In this document: in pieces, positions 1-11,084 of the stretch
Layout of the letters: each line of letters starts with the position of its first letter
How positions within the stretch are numbered: position 1 is the stretch's first letter
Assembly (NCBI GenBank): GCA_024364735.1
Contig: JAGFNQ010000960.1
Location: 324,689-388,688, forward strand
Direction: 5' to 3'
Length of the DNA: 64,000 nucleotides
Origin: Boesenbergia rotunda
Lineage: Eukaryota > Streptophyta > Magnoliopsida > Zingiberales > Zingiberaceae
Made by a program: the position numbers and the translations under genes
The notes under the pieces: generated by a model
Seen by the model: the letters and a program-made list of their open reading frames with translations, nothing else
The model's database searches: none
What the model was told of the DNA's origin: nothing

Positions 1-942
1 CTCAATTCTTGGGTTTTGGCAAAGTGTTTTTGAGTTTCATGCATGAAAATATGATATTGGGGTCATATTGCATGAAAATTAGTTTTTGGTGTGTAATTAC
101 CATGTAAATCAATGCTAGGGATGCATTATGGGGTGGCATGGGCAAAGACATCAAGAGAAAACCAAAACTAGGACTTTTGGTTAAGGGTTGAGTGAACCTT
201 TTTGCTAGTTTTTGGATTTTGTGTCAAACTTGGGAATGGTGATAGATATATTTTGGAAAGTATTTTTTCCAAGTAGATATGGGTACCACAAACCTCTCCA
301 CAAAATTTGGGAATTTTTAGAGATTTGTGGAATTTTTGACGCATTTCTGAATTTCGTCAGAAATGCTGAAATTTTAGACTTTCAGAGTATTAGTTGACTG
401 TCATTTTGGCAGTCGACTGGTCAAGGCTTATTTTTGTATCAGTAGCTGGTTTGGAGTCCAAATGATGCAAAACAAATGTATGGGGGGTTAGTATACATTG
501 TTTATGGTCATTGGGGATTAAAAGAACCGATAATTGGGATATTGTTGGGTTCTTTTTGATGTTAGGCAAAGGGGGAGAAGTGTTAGGTTTAAGTTGGGAA
601 ACCAAACATACCTTTGCTAGAAACCATAGGTTTACGGGTAGCTAAGATTAAGGGGGAGCATGTTTGCTCTATTCTTGGCGTAAGGGGAACCTTGGAGAGG
701 TTCTTAAAAAGCCTTTGTAAGTCCAATGTATGGGGAGCTTTGGAGAAGCTTTAAAAAGCCCGTTTTGGTGAAAATTCCTAGTCTGGAGGGCTAGGTGTTG
801 GAAAATCCTAACTTGGAGGGTTTGGTGTGGGATGCCTTGGGATAGGATCCATTTTTGCATTGCATATGCATTATTTTGCTATTTTACTAATATCTTGCTT
901 TCCTAACTTAAACGGATTGCCAAACATCAAAAAGGGAGAGAT
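1..942 (+). mobile_element. 3' internal noncoding end of SIRE-like copia element A
   Basis: This stretch has no convincing coding capacity. It ends in a purine run (929-942, AAAAAGGGAGAGAT) directly followed by a TGTTGG LTR start, the usual polypurine-tract/3' LTR junction of SIRE/Maximus-type copia elements. Further purine blocks (around 568-580 and 650-660) are like those in the long 3' noncoding region of element B. Short ORFs here are chance. The rest of the element lies left of the window. Confidence 0.6.
929..942 (+). other. Polypurine tract of element A
   Basis: AAAAAGGGAGAGAT lies immediately 5' of the LTR start at 943. This purine tract primes plus-strand DNA synthesis in LTR retrotransposons. 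Its position next to TGTTGG fixes the 3' LTR boundary. Confidence 0.65.
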
Positions 943-1976
943 TGTTGGAGCAATCGGCCCTAAGATGGTCCGGAGTGACCATGGGTTTTGATGTTTGGGC
1001 AAAGGGTTTAAGTTAGGTTTACCCTTGTATTTGATATGCGTATGTTGAGTGTGCAGGTTGTACAGGTTACACATATGGACCTGACTGGACGACCTCAGTA
1101 CGGTGAAGGATGGCATGGAGGCCAGCTGAAGGCTGGCGTGCGCATCTGAGGGACCATGGAGTGTAGGGACGATGAGCTGATGGGTGCGGACTTTGAGGCG
1201 TACGTGAAGGGTGGCATGGAGGCAAGCTGGAGGCTTGCGTGCGCATCCGAGGGACGAGGGCCGAAGATGAAGAGGGCGCGAAGGCGACAGTCGAGGTTAC
1301 GGAGGAGGAGTCAGTCGAGTCGTGAGGGTACGAGTGCAGTGTGATTGTACTCGGGAAATCCTAGGGTTTGAGTGCGGAGTGAAATGTACTCAGGAAGGGT
1401 AACCTTAGGTGGGTGAGTAGACCAGTCGACTGCCCTGGGGGCAGTCGACTGATGGAACTCATAGAAAGGTCTCAGCCCTGGGACCAGTTGACTGCCCTTG
1501 GGGCAGTCGACTGGTAGGTGGCTGGTGAGTTGGCTAAAATTCGAACGTTGGGGTGTAACGGTCGAATTTGGCTGGCACCAATCGACTGCCCCAGGGGCAG
1601 TCGACTGGTAGCGAGAAATCAGCCCCGAGTCCTATTTAAAGAGGACGTCGTGGTGGCTGAGTTTCTTGACGAAACTTGCTTGGATAGGGCAAGTTAGTAG
1701 TCTTGTGTGCTCAGTAGCTTGCAAAGGATTGTGGAGAGGTTTCTCCACCCACAAGGAGCGACACGGTTCTAGCTGGAGGTTATCCGGGGAGTGATCCGCC
1801 GAAGGATTGTTGGATTAGTCACCCGACCAGGGTGGATACCAACTAAATCTGGTATTGTTAGCATTGTTACTTTCTTTACATATTTATTTCCACTGCGCTA
1901 ACATCTGTGTAGAGATCAAACGATCCGCGAAAGTGCATTCACCCCCCCTCTGCACGCCTACATCGATCTAATAGAG
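943..1976 (+). repeat. 3' LTR of SIRE-like copia element A
   Basis: It starts TGTTGGAGCAATCGG after a polypurine tract and ends near 1973-1978 with the C-rich ATTCACCCCCCCTCT tail typical of this group. Similar but diverged LTRs lie at 22638-23531 and 24638-25321. A TATA-like box (TATTTAAA, 1633-1640) sits where a promoter is expected. The LTR holds two copies of a ~50-bp unit (about 1104-1153 and 1207-1258) and three palindromic GC-rich motifs (1421-1453, 1483-1514, 1577-1610). The right edge is uncertain because it abuts the truncated LTR of element B. Confidence 0.65.
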
Positions 1977-1980
1977 TTAG

Positions 1981-2597
1981 GTGCCCTAGACAAAGGAGTA
2001 TTCCAAAGCCACTACGAAGCAAGCCTCAAGACTGCAATAGAGGCGCCTGTGTTAACACAGGCTCCCCAGTTAGCTCAGGCGCCCTGGTTGAGGGGATAAG
2101 CGTTGGCCAAGTCTGCGGATTGAGTTTCCCGCAGTGAGGACCACGTGTCAAGCGCCCCCTTCAACACAGGCGCCGCAGCTACGACTATATAAAGGGTTCA
2201 CCCCCTTAGCTTCCATCACAACTTCTTCCAATGCATTAGAACAAGCGCTCTGCTCCGAAACGCTCCATGCTCAAGATTCCAGCGCCAATGACGACCCACG
2301 GCACCGACATTCTAAATCTTCTGGTCGTTGGTATAATTTACTTTTAATTGATGTATCTTAAAATTCTATATTTGTACTCAACTTGTAATTATTTTACAAA
2401 ATATAGAATTGCCCGTCGTAAATGGTCAAGGACCATGGGCCTTGGAGTAGGAGCCGACTGGGACTCCGACCAAGTAAAAACAAAAGTGTTAGCGATTATT
2501 TTTGCTTTTCCGCTACGCAATTACTCTTAGTATTTCTGAAAAATTTATCGATCGATATTCACCCCGCCCCCCTCTATCGATTCAAACCAATCCCACA
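1981..2597 (+). repeat. Truncated 5' LTR of element B
   Basis: It aligns by eye with 15733-16349 of the 3' LTR; both segments are 617 bp. The first ~666 bp of the LTR are missing, and the break directly follows LTR A. A TATATAAA box lies at 2186-2193. The LTR ends in TCCCACA just before the primer site. Because the left LTR is cut, no target duplication can be checked. Confidence 0.8.
2186..2193 (+). promoter_or_regulatory. TATA box of element B 5' LTR
   Basis: TATATAAA, matched by the same octamer at 15937-15944 in the 3' LTR. It is the likely core promoter for retrotransposon RNA. Activity is not shown by sequence alone. Confidence 0.5.
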
Positions 2598-2611
2598 AGT
2601 TGTATTAGAGC
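2598..2611 (+). other. Primer-binding site of element B (tRNA-iMet type, decayed)
   Basis: AGTTGTATTAGAGC follows the 5' LTR end and is a mutated form of the usual TTGGTATCAGAGC site complementary to initiator-Met tRNA. The related element H keeps a better version at 47921-47933 in the opposite orientation. Confidence 0.65.
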
Positions 2612-2817
2612 GAGTGGCTCAAACTTGGTGCAACCACCAGTTGAGCATTTTTTTTCGGATTTTCAAATTTAATTTTTTTTTCGCTCATATTTTTCTCGTT
2701 AATCGAGGTTGGTATAACATCACTCAATTTTTTCGTTATTACTATATTTCCCGCACTACTAATCCAAGACTTAGTCTTGGGACGAGTTTTTCTTGTAAAT
2801 TTTTTCAGTTTAATCGA

Positions 2818-5800
2818 ATGGCCATGCAAGAGGGATACAGCACCGCCAGACCACCTCTCTTCAGTGGAGAAGATTTCTTCTATTGGAAGAGTAGAATGGA
2901 GGTCCACTTGAAAACTCAGGTGGGCGTGTGGATTATCATCCAGTCCGGACTAGAGATACTGAAAAATGCACAAGGCGTGGTGCAACACTATTCTGAGTGG
3001 GATGGCCCACTAAAGATGAAAATCGAGGCCGACGCAAAAGCGACCCAATCCTTGCAGTCCGGCCTGACAAAAGAGGAGTTGAACCGTGTAGGACCCTTCA
3101 GCAGTGCGAAGGAGCTCTGGAACAAGCTGATTGAGCTACACGAAGGTACATCTGACACCTGAATCAGCAAGAGGGATCTATTGCTCAACAGACTCTATAC
3201 GATAAAGATGCACGACGCAGAATTAGCAGCTCAACTCCACGCCAGGATCCAGGAGCTGATGAACGGGCTGCACACTATAGGTCACAAGGTTGAAAATCGT
3301 GACCTAATCAGGTCTGTGGGCATCTATGGTGGATGCCTACAAGGTTTCCAAGAATCTTTCTGAGATAAAATTAGATGAGTTATTTTCTGAGTTAGAACTA
3401 CATGAACAGACTAATACTACTTTGGTCGAGAAGGGTATAGCATTTATTTCAGGTAAAACTCAAGGAAAAACTCCAAAAAAGAAACTTCAACTAGTTCCCG
3501 AGTCTGACTCAGACTCGGAATCTGACGACAGTGAAGGGGATTGTCCCAAATTGGTCTGGCTAGCTCGCGGCTACTACAAGGAACTTAAGCACCAAACGAG
3601 CAAGAAGAAGTCAAGTCGGAGAAAGGAAGATCTAGCGGAACCCTCGACGAGCCAGAAGAGCAAGGACAACATCACCTACTACGAGTGCAACAAGAAGGGA
3701 CACTTCATGTAATGCCCGAAAATTCTCAAACCTAATTTTAGAAATATCCTAGAATTTATTTCAAATTTATGAATATTTTTATAGAATTTTTTCGTGGACA
3801 AATAAGGTAAAAAGGAATAAAAATAGAATACGCAGTAAAAAGGCTTAAGTGGGGTTTGACCCTTAAGCCTTAATCATGAGAGGAGAATAGGCTTACCCAA
3901 TAGGATGGTTTGTTTTCATTGAAACAAAATAGAGGAAAGGATAAATAAGGTGGAGTTAGTTAAATTTTTCCATAAGAAAAATAAAGGGGGAAACTTAAGG
4001 GTTTTTAGGTTTATTCCTTCCCTCATCTTCTCACCGCCGACTTCTCCCTCTTGGGCGATTTTTCCTGACCCTCTCCCGAGCCTTTCTCTCTCCCTCACTC
4101 ACGGCAACCCAAGGAGGGAGTCCAAGGGCTTGTGTTGGGTGGATTCAAGGAGGAGGACACGTTAGGGGATCGTCTCAAGGAGTAGTCCGTCGTTAATGCC
4201 TCTCTGAGACTCCAAGGATCTTCCCTCTCCCTAAACCCTACGCATTAGAGTTGTAAGAACAAGCGTAGGATGTAAGTACCCCTCACCTGCAGTATAAGTA
4301 GCTTCGTTCGTATGCCTAAACGCCTTAGTTTTATCTAATTGCAAGTTTATGTTCCTATGTGCAGATCTACTCTCTCTACCGACTTTAAGGACACCACTAG
4401 ATGGGTTGGACGTGCTTCCCCCTTTAGTTTGGGGTTTAGACTCACCGTAGAGTGCCTAGGAAGTGTCCTTAAAAGAAGAGGGGAGTTTTAGGCACGCAAG
4501 GTGCTCGAGAAAACGTTAAGAAGCTCTAATATGAGTTTTAGCATGTTATGAAATTAGCTACCCTTGCTTTATGTTTATGGACTCTAGTTCGTCCATTGGG
4601 TGGGCTACTAGATCTCCCCTAGGCTCTAGATCGCCTAGTAGATGCAAGGTTAAAGAAAAGAATATTTATGAAAGTATTTTACTTTTTATGGCATGTGCTT
4701 GGACTCTAGTTCGTCCATGGGTGGCCTCCTAGTTGCCCCTCGGCCCCTAGATCGCCTAGTAGTAACCTAATGGGTTCGGGATTAGTTACCTCGGATCTAT
4801 TTAGGGATGCACACATTAGCAGCACATTGCCGGGCCCACAGCAGCATGATTAGTATTTTCACTTACTATATGTATAAGTTTCAAAAGTTCAGTAATAGTT
4901 CTAAGTGAAAATAGTTTTAAGATCATGCTTAGTTCAGTTAGATTCTATGGATGCTATGTGAATTTAGTTATAAGAATATGATTTAGTCCATGTGCTTAGT
5001 ATGATGAGTATGTCATGATATTTGTTTAGATTATATGTTTCGGCAAGAATAAATGACAAGCATGATATATTTTTCCTACATGTGTTTCCAAAAGCATGAG
5101 TTTCGAGATATGCACTGTTTATGAGTAGGATGGTATTTACTAAGCTTTATGCTTATAGTTTCATTTTTCCTTATACTGCAGATAAGGGCAAAGGAAAAAT
5201 GGAGTAGCGGAAGCGGTAGGGATGATGTGGAGTGTGTGTGATGGTGGAAACTTGGAAGGAAAAAGGACCTTGGGAACTTGCATTATGAGGATGCACGATT
5301 AAGAATGTTAAATGAACTAGTTCTTCGTCATATTTATCATTTTCGGTATTTTAAGTACCTTTGTTATGTTATTAGCACCACTCTTGATATGAGTCTTGCG
5401 AGAATTCTAGTATGAGATTATGTATCATGAGTTAATACCATGCAGTCATGTCATGCCTAGTTCCTACATGTGATATGTTGAGTGATACATTTCAAGTGCG
5501 TGTTAACTAGTAGTAAAATGCATGATCTAAGGTTATAGAACCATTTCTGATATTATAGTGCTACTATTGGTGCATCTTAGCTTTAGTAGCAAGTTGATAC
5601 AAAGTTCGTGTTTTTAATTTCATGCTTAGAAATGATTGAAGTATGCTTCAATGTCATGAAAACATGTAGAATATGGCCTAGAATCATTGTATACCTGTTA
5701 GTAAGCTTAAATATGAGTTTGTAGTGTTTTTGGTATGAAGTAGGTTGACCTTGGCACTTTTCTAGAATTTGAAAATTCATATTTCAGAGCTACCAGTCAA

Positions 5801-6883
5801 CTGTGACAGCTACCAGTCGACTGACAAGATATCAGTCTACTGGTGCCAGTTTAAAATAGAATGTGTTGTAGTGTTGCTGGTTAGTGCTTCAGTCATGCAA
5901 CGTTGAGGTTGAGGAATCAAATCCTTGCCAAGCGAATAAAATTAAAGTTTTTGTTTTATTTTGGCTGGTTAGTACTTCAAACATGGTTATGAATTGTTAG
6001 TTTAGTAAATAGCAATTTTTTTTTAAATTCTCCCAGTCGGTTTAGCATCTGGAAAATAATGATCAGTAATCAGTCAGCCAGTTAGTAGCGATCCACCTTA
6101 AAGCTTAGTACCAGAAGGCGGGTCATTACACTTCAAATCAGAGTGCACCAACCTAAAGGAAAATAAGAAGACACGGAGAAAGAAGGCTCTTCAAGCCACC
6201 TGGGATGAGTTATCCTCCAAAGAAGAAGAAGCCCCGCAGCGAACCTACTCGCCTTAACCGCCTCGGAAGGCGTCGACTCCGGAACAGAATCAAAACCAGA
6301 CGAAGACGTCAACACCGGAAAACTCACAATCTCTGAGGATGGACAAATCACAGTAAGAGGTTATCCAGAATCTGAATTGTACGATTTAATTTCTTATGTG
6401 TCTCGAAAGTTGGCGAAAGCCAACATCCGGGTTGAAACCCTCCGACGGGAAGTAAAACTCCTGAAAGAGAAAGTCAACTCGAGCTCCTTGACCGAGTCAG
6501 TTCAAGAAGGAAACTCAACTCAAGTTCAAAAACTTGAGGAAGAGAATTCCTCCTTGAAAACTCAAGTGAAGGAACTCAGAGTTGCCCTAGAACGATTCAC
6601 TTCGGGTTCCAAGGGTCTTGAAATGATCCTTGGAAAACAGAAGTCTATTTTTAATCAATCCGGACTAGGTTATCGAACCAAATCGAGACAACGCTCGTAT
6701 TATTCCGTGTTGAACCAACCTAGAACCCGAGTCCAAGCATGGGTCCCTAAGCTATGTTTATACAAGCAAGCTGGACCAAACCAATATAGGATCCCCAAGG
6801 ACAAGATTCATATCTTGCCTAACCCTTATCGAGGCTTCAGTCCAGGGGGAGCCAATATAAAAACCATCTTGATAAGTAGATAA
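2818..6883 (+). pseudogene. gag: Broken gag of element B, split by a solo LTR
   Basis: The capsid gene starts at 2818 (MAMQEGYSTARPPLFSG), with the UBN2-type copia gag N-terminus. A TGA at 3160-3162 interrupts it, and a frameshift near 3326 moves reading to another frame through 3702. The zinc-knuckle (YYECNKKGHF, ~3678-3707) is cut in the middle by the solo LTR at 3708-6130. Coding resumes at 6136, with a frame change before the 6377-6883 open stretch: a coiled-coil-like, Glu/Lys-rich segment followed by a basic C-terminal part. The gag protein would form virus-like particles and bind RNA; this copy cannot make it intact. Element H carries a parallel copy on the other strand. Confidence 0.8.
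3708..6130. mobile_element. Solo LTR (Ty3/gypsy-like) inserted in gag of element B
   Basis: The 2423-bp unit begins TGTAATGCCCG and ends GGGTCATTACA, giving TG...CA ends with an inverted terminal match. A perfect 5-bp target duplication CTTCA flanks it (3703-3707 and 6131-6135), and the gag zinc-knuckle reads across the empty site. There is no internal domain, so this is a solo LTR left by LTR-LTR recombination. Length and ends suggest a Tekay/Del-type gypsy LTR, but that is inference. Inside, 5790-5845 holds three imperfect copies of an ACCAGTCGACTG-like palindrome. Confidence 0.85.
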
Positions 6884-7584
6884 TTTTTCTGAATTGCTTG
6901 CTTGTTTGTTCATTTTTTTTGCAATTTTATTATTATGCTTAGACTTAGGATTGGTTAGATTAAGGACAAAAGATTTATTTGAAATTTAAACAACATAGTA
7001 TTAGGTGGAGGTGAGATGATAGTACGTTAGGAAAGCCTCTCTTATAAGGTCAAGTAAGGTAAGGCGTACCATACTCCGCCGGTTTAGTCTAGTGGAACCA
7101 ACCGAAGCTACCGATCTAAAACCTAAACTAGTTAGAGCAAAATTTGCCAAGAAGTAATTTGAAAATGAATTTTCGGTAAAAGGCTTTGTCGAGGAAAGGG
7201 TTGTTGCTCCAATAAGGCTATGACCAAAGAAGGCCTCTGTGCCTCGCCAAGACCTAGAAGCCGATTACCGAAAATCAAATTCAATTTACTATTTGATCAA
7301 TTTGAATCTAACATAAATTTCAATTAATCCTAGATTCAACATATTTTCAAAATTAATAATCATAACTCTACAATATTTTCAAAACTAATTCCACATTTTC
7401 AAAATTAATTGTCTTTCAAATTTAAAATTTTCTTCAAACCTGTCTCCCAAAAACCCATAAGGTCAACATGCTTGATAACACTAGATCTGGGTGAGACAGA
7501 CTAGGTAGTGAAATTCAATTCGATCTATCCCTACCTCTAATGGATTCAAATCAATATATACTTTATGTGTAGGAACATAAAGAT
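6884..7584 (+). other. Gag-protease spacer of element B
   Basis: I see no open frame longer than chance. The same spacer occurs in element H (about 40160-40834, minus strand), with shared text such as the CTCGCCAAGACCT block near 7234, so it belongs to the retrotransposon and is not a separate insertion. Confidence 0.55.
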
Positions 7585-8900
7585 TTGGATCAGTGGATGT
7601 TGGATAGTGGATGCTCCAGACACATTACTGTGGACAAATTGAAGTTCACCAAAATCAAGTTCAAAAACCTAGGCTCAGTAGCATTTGGCAACAATGCTAC
7701 ACTCAAAGTAATTGGGTTAGGTAACATTGAACTTAATTCTGATTTCATTATTAAGAAAGTGCTATTGGTTGAAAATTTCAAATTCAATTTGCTTAGCATT
7801 AGCCAACTCTGTGATACTGGTTACATAATTACTTTCACCAACTCTTACTGCCTTATTAGAAACCTCCAAGACTCAGAGATAACACTTAAGGGTACTAGGA
7901 AAAACAACGTCTACACTATTAATTTACCCTTAGTACCAAAATGCTTTCTGACTCAATTAGAAGAATCTAATCTTTGGCATAGGAGATCAGGTCACACTAA
8001 TATGAAATTAATTTCAAAAATAACTCAACTTGGTTTAATTAAAGGTGTACCTAAAATCAAGAATTTTGAAAATATAATTTGTAACTCATGAAAACAAGGC
8101 AAACAAACAAAGTCAACTCATAAACCAACCCATTCAGACTTAACCCAAACCATACTTGAGCTCCTACACCTTAACCTATTTGATTCACATGGAGCCAAGT
8201 AACTAAGCGGAAATCGGTACTGTTTAGTAATCATCGATGATTACTCTAGGTTTACCTGGGTTAGGTTCTTGAAAACTAAGGATGAAACCTATAATTCATT
8301 TAATGACTTATGCAAAATGATCGAAAATCAAAATGATGCTAAAATTAAAAGACTTAAGAGTGACCATGGGGGAGAGTTTGAAAATCAAAAGTTTGAGGAA
8401 TTTTACAAAGTCAATGGGTATATTCATGAGTTTTCCTGTCCTAGAATCCCCCAACAAAATGGGATAGTTAAGAGAAAGAATAGAACCCTTCAGGAAGTCG
8501 CTAGAACCATGCTCAATGAATATAACTTAGCTAATAAATTTTGGGCAGAAGCGGTAAATATAGCATGTTAGGGTATTAATTAATAAAAGACACAATAAGA
8601 TACCCTATGAACTCTATTATCACAGATTACCTAATTTACACTATTTAAGGGTTTTTGGGTGCAAAGTTCATATTTTGAATACTAAAGATTACCTAGGTAA
8701 GTTCCAATCAAAGTCAACCCTAGGGACTTTCTTAGGATATTCAACAACTAGTAGAGCTTATAGGGTTTATAATAACCAAACCCACAAAAATGAGGAAACT
8801 ACCAATTTAATTTTTGACGAATAGGTTAACCAAAATTTGACAATCAAAATCTAAACCAATCAAATCTTGATAAAGAAGACAGTGAACCATTAATTGATCC
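7585..8900 (+). pseudogene. pol: Protease and integrase region of element B, broken
   Basis: The open stretch 7585-8091 begins with an aspartic protease motif (WMLDSGCSRHIT, Asp-Ser-Gly catalytic triplet) and leads into the GAG-pre-integrase zinc-binding segment (LWHRRSGHTN). Stops at about 8089-8091 and 8202 interrupt the integrase core. The core resumes with VIIDDYSRFTW and a second open stretch (8269-8571) holding RLKSDHGGEFEN and PQQNG, which supply the catalytic Asp and the Glu region. Further stops follow after 8568. This would process Gag-Pol and insert cDNA, but the frame is destroyed. Element H has a better protease copy. Confidence 0.8.
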
Positions 8901-8925
8901 ATCAATTGAACCACTGATTGAACCA

Positions 8926-9273
8926 TTGAATGAACTATCACTTGAACCAACTACTGATGTATCAACTAAACCAATAATTGAACCAACCCAAGTAGTTCAA
9001 CCAAACACTGAACTAAACCATCCAGCCGAACTTGAGGCTGAACCTAGTTCAAGAAGAACAAAGAAACCCAGACTCAATCATCCATCTGATCAAATCATGG
9101 GTGATCCAACCTTAGGAGTCAGAACTAGGTCTTCTTATAGAAATCTTAGTCAGATCACACTTATTTCAAAAATTAAACCTAAGACTATAGAAGAAATCCT
9201 ACCTGACCCAGATTGGATCATAACGATGCAAGAAGAACTAGCCCAATTTGAGAGAAATAAGTCTGGGAATTAG
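8926..9273 (+). pseudogene. pol: Integrase-RT linker of element B
   Basis: This open stretch is rich in Glu, Pro and Thr and contains RTKKPRLNHPSDQIMGDP followed by RTRSSY. It matches the variable linker before reverse transcriptase in SIRE-type copia elements (the NHPSDQIIG-type signature). It ends shortly before the CACTA insertion at 9305. The short arrays of Glu-Pro repeats before it (8880-8960) look like slippage. It has no enzymatic role. Confidence 0.6.
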
Positions 9274-9301
9274 TACCTAAACCTGAGGGAAAATCAATTA
9301 T

Positions 9302-9304
9302 AGA
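9302..9304. other. Left target-site duplication (AGA) of CACTA 9305-12206
   Basis: AGA at 9302-9304 is repeated at 12207-12209. Removing the element plus one copy brings the RT reading back together across the site (ending IIDT before it and KWVF after it), which supports the exact boundaries. Confidence 0.8.
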
Positions 9305-9726
9305 CACTAGTACAAAAAAGACCTTTAACAATGGCTTTTAACACCGGTTGTATTAAAACCGGTGTTAAAAAAAAGGTGGTGGCATTTTTGTAATTATTTG
9401 AACTTTAAAATACTTTTAACACCGGTTCTTTTAACAACCGGTGTTAAAAATATATTTAACTACGGTTTTATAAATAACCGGGGTCATATGTTATAATTAT
9501 TTGAACTTTAAAATACTTTTAACACCGGTTCTTTTAACAACCGGTGTTAAAAATATATTTGACTATGGTTTTGTAAATAACCGTGGTCATATGTTTTTCG
9601 CGCGCATGCCTTGTTCTTAATTAAGTCATACATGTCAATTATAATAGTCTAACTTTTGGTCGGTCATATATTTCCTCTGCTTAATTTGTTTCTTGCAACC
9701 CTAGCGGGCTGTGTGCGACACACGGA

Positions 9727-9827
9727 AGGCGCGCGCAGAGGAGGAGAGGAGAAAGAAGGCGCGCAGACGAGGAGAGGAGGAAGAAGGTGCGCAGACGAGG
9801 AGAGGAGGAGGAAGGCGCGCAGACGAC
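9727..9827. repeat. GC-rich ~27-30-bp tandem repeat in CACTA element
   Basis: Three to four imperfect copies of a unit like GCGCGCAGACGAGGAGAGGA. The overlapping short ORFs on both strands are compositional artefacts of this repeat. Confidence 0.6.
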
Positions 9828-10142
9828 TGCATCCCCGGCTGAAGGAGAGCTCGAGACGACAAGGGAAGGCAAGTATATTCTACTTTGTAAGTTCGAGTAG
9901 GGTTGGGGGGGTGGGGGGTTGAACGGTGCTGCGAAAGGGGTTGAACGGTGCTCTGAAGGTTTTGCGATTTCGACCTAGAACGTGACATAGAACTTGACTT
10001 CTTTTAAGATTCTAATAATCAGGATGCTCTTTTTTTTTAATAAATTTATAATTGATTTTCATTTTTTTAAAAAAAGTATATTTCTGTATTCCTCCTCATT
10101 TTCTTTTTTACACTAAAATATTTATGTTTATAGTTAAAAATA

Positions 10143-10189
<47 letters not shown>
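10143..10189. repeat. (TAA)n microsatellite
   Basis: About fifteen consecutive TAA/AAT units with no clear interruption. Confidence 0.9.
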
Positions 10190-10190
<1 letters not shown>

Positions 10191-10474
10191 CGCGTGATAC
10201 AAAAGCTAATAAGAATAATAACTGGCCGTCATATTCTGGCCGTCATATTCTATCTATTTCTCGCTAAGTCCCATTGGCGGACGTGAAAGCAAATATAAAC
10301 TGCGATTTTGAAATCCGGCCTTTTGTGCAAAATAAAAGGCCAGGTAGGGAACTCCGTCCGCTGCGCACCACTCTTCTTCCCCTCTCTTCGTCCTGCGATT
10401 AAATACGTCGTTTCCACTCCCCAAAACCCTAAATCCCTTTTCTTTTTTTCGATCCGGTTGATCGCCGAAGGAGG

Positions 10475-10552
10475 ATGTCGGGGGCTGGAAACGAAGAAGA
10501 CAAGAAGCCGATGGATCAGGCGGCGCACATCAATCTCAAGGTCAAAGGGCAG
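10475..10552 (+). pseudogene. Captured SUMO exon 1
   Basis: The 26 codons from ATG read MSGAGNEEDKKP... through AHINLKVKGQ, matching the N-terminus of plant SUMO (small ubiquitin-related modifier) up to the conserved KVKGQ. GT follows immediately at 10553-10554, as at a splice donor. The ubiquitin-fold core (after KGQ) and the C-terminal Gly-Gly are absent: the next ~500 bp are intron-like. It is therefore a captured first exon, probably with its 5' UTR and promoter (from about 10240), not a working gene. SUMO is normally conjugated to target lysines in the nucleus. A transcript could supply the exon as a 5' leader to downstream BOR exons. Confidence 0.8.
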
Positions 10553-11084
10553 GTTGGTTTGCTACCACTTCACCGTTTCCTCCGATTGTTCTTACTCTCG
10601 TTCTCGTCTCCCTGCTTTCTGTGTGCCTGTGCTTTTTTACTGGGCATGCTAACGACGTCTATATGTTGATTCTCGATTGTGGTTTCTATTCCCTCGATTG
10701 ATTAGGAAGATATTCACTTTTTTTTTAAAAAAAAATCTTACGGTAATATATATTTTTGTGAAGTTTTCTTACTTTTTGCAAACGGCGCTGGTACTAGGCA
10801 AGGAGGCTTTAATTCTGTGCTGTTGGTTTTTGCACATTGCGTGCTCTAGGTTTCTATTTAAGCCTTAAAGAACCTTGGGATGCGACGTATTTTGCAAATC
10901 CTAATAAATAATTTTTTTACAGTGGGTATCATATGTATTATGCATGAAGATCATACTGGAAGTGAAGGTCTCATTTTGCAATTTTTTTTTTATTAGGATT
11001 TGCTTCTCAAGGCACATAGCTTTTGATGTTCAGTGAACAAGATACAGGAGCATGTAATTTGTTGCATGTTCTTACTGGGGCCAA

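Noticed and set aside
1156..1344. Small plus-strand ORF as a gene
   Set aside because: It lies wholly within an LTR and reads through its internal repeat units.
9656..9988. Overlapping ORFs on both strands as genes
   Set aside because: They come from a GC-rich short tandem repeat that keeps several frames open.
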